A DNA stretch of 5,140 bases from assembly GCA_012727515.1 (NCBI GenBank), contig JAAYGZ010000244.1, positions 1 through 5,140 on the forward strand. Direction: 5' to 3'. Positions 4,531-5,140 of the stretch are shown piece by piece (the first letter of the stretch is position 1; every line of letters starts with the position of its first letter). The notes beneath the pieces were generated by a model. The model had not been told where the DNA came from. It did no database searches and saw nothing but the letters and a program-made list of their open reading frames with translations. The translations under genes and the position numbers were made by a program. This DNA comes from Desulfovibrionales bacterium (GTDB lineage: Bacteria > Desulfobacterota > Desulfovibrionia > Desulfovibrionales > Desulfomicrobiaceae).

Positions 4531-5140
4531 TCATTTTTCCGACAGATGGCCAGCAAACCATTGCCACCCGCTGACAAGGGCTATTCCCGAAAGAATGAGT
4601 CCCGCGCCCATGATAAATCGTGGTGCAATCGTTTCTCCGAGTAATATTGCCCCGAAAACCATACCGAAAACAGGTGTGAGGAAACACAAGGCTCCCAACT
4701 GTGACGCGGGATACACCGTCAACAGCCAGAACCAGAGCAGCATTGCGACTACGCAAACCAGCACAGCTTGAAAAATTATACTGGCCCAAACGATATTCGT
4801 CATGGAAAAATAAAACTGGTCTGTAAGTACCGCTCCGGGCAATAACAGGCAGAAACAGGTAAGAAGCTGAACAAATGTGGTTTGCGCGGGTGGTGTTTCG
4901 GAAAGCTTTACCCGGATGACAACTGTTGTCGCTCCCCAAGAAATGCCAGCAAGCAATCCTAAAATGTCTCCCCAAAGCATACTGTTTGAACAGGCTTGCA
5001 TTGAATCACCGGCATCGAAAAATGCGACAGCTACCCCGCATAAAGCGAGCGCCATGCCGCCCCATTGAATCGGGCGGAGCCTTTCTTCCCGAATAATAAA
5101 ATGCAGCCCAAGCGCCGCGAAAGCCGGAGCTGTATACAGC
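4531..5140 (-). CDS. EamA/DMT-family (drug/metabolite) transporter, C-terminal part (5' end outside window)
   Basis: Inner-membrane permease of the ten-helix drug/metabolite transporter superfamily (EamA, RhaT/YdcZ-like); substrate unknown. 202 residues are visible out of an expected about 300. The visible part starts in the end of the first EamA repeat (LYTAPAFAALGLHFIIREERL, residues 1-21, the usual P...E-R-L ending), then a helix at about 29-42, a polar linker (43-56), and the second repeat with helices near 57-76, 87-104, 117-138, 145-167 and 174-192. The second repeat carries the matching signature FLTPVFGMVFGAILLGE (152-168/169). The C-terminus is short and charged (GHLSEK). Base use differs from the left genes: no CCAGG or CCTGG pentamer from 4381 to 5140, while these are very frequent to the left, and Leu/Arg codons such as TTA and CGG appear. 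It is probably a separate transcription unit and possibly acquired. Stop is TGA at 4531-4533; the in-frame sequence stays open for 58 more codons. Confidence 0.9.
   Translation of the reverse strand, partial: LYTAPAFAALGLHFIIREERLRPIQWGGMALALCGVAVAFFDAGDSMQACSNSMLWGDILGLLAGISWGATTVVIRVKLSETPPAQTTFVQLLTCFCLLLPGAVLTDQFYFSMTNIVWASIIFQAVLVCVVAMLLWFWLLTVYPASQLGALCFLTPVFGMVFGAILLGETIAPRFIMGAGLILSGIALVSGWQWFAGHLSEK

Noticed and set aside
4226..4771. Plus-strand reading frame of 181 codons across the intergenic region
   Set aside because: It spans the terminator hairpin and lies antisense to the transporter end; residues show no family features.
4460..4975. Minus-strand 171-codon frame overlapping the transporter
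   Set aside because: It is a shifted frame of the EamA gene, with frequent Cys/Arg/His and no membrane pattern; the other frame has clear EamA motifs.

Overview
This window carries one tightly packed minus-strand gene cluster, centred on menaquinone biosynthesis by the futalosine route, plus part of an unrelated transporter gene at the right edge. All supported genes are read right to left. The futalosine pathway genes beside a UbiE-type methyltransferase and a long-chain prenyl diphosphate synthase suggest an anaerobic, menaquinone-respiring bacterium. The UbiE N-terminus and the small leading gene remind me of sulfate-reducing Desulfovibrio-like organisms (Desulfovibrionales). That placement is inference from family knowledge; no rRNA or other marker is present.

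Layout in transcription order: (1) 5140-4531, the C-terminal two thirds of an EamA/DMT-family membrane transporter, cut by the window edge. (2) 4530-4241, a 290 bp gene-free stretch holding a strong Rho-independent terminator hairpin (4265-4318) that ends only 24 bp before the next start codon, with weak promoter candidates upstream. (3) 4240-4061, a 59-residue uncharacterised protein with an excellent ribosome binding site. (4) 4074-3349, ubiE/menG, apparently starting at TTG. (5) 3352-2042, a TviB/WbpO-type nucleotide-sugar 6-dehydrogenase. (6) 2034-1327, mqnB, futalosine hydrolase. (7) 1330-545, mqnD, 1,4-dihydroxy-6-naphthoate synthase. (8) 548-1, the first 182 residues of a polyprenyl diphosphate synthase, cut by the left edge.

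How the genes work together: MqnB removes the base from futalosine, and MqnD acts after the MqnC cyclisation to make the naphthoate nucleus. The polyprenyl synthase supplies the isoprenoid tail, and UbiE/MenG performs the final ring C-methylation after prenylation. MqnA, MqnC, MqnE and the prenyltransferase/decarboxylase are not in the window. The outsider is the nucleotide-sugar dehydrogenase, an envelope-polysaccharide type enzyme placed inside the cluster with a start/stop overlap to ubiE. Three junctions (ubiE/dehydrogenase, mqnB/mqnD, mqnD/prenyl synthase) are 4-base ATGA overlaps, which points to one co-transcribed, translationally coupled unit.

The most interesting signals are the terminator-like hairpin in what should be the operon's 5' leader (possible attenuator), the sugar dehydrogenase embedded among quinone genes, the unusual ubiE start, and a sharp composition change to the right of about 4380 suggesting the transporter has a different history. 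I saw no rRNA, tRNA, CRISPR array, insertion sequence or replication origin.
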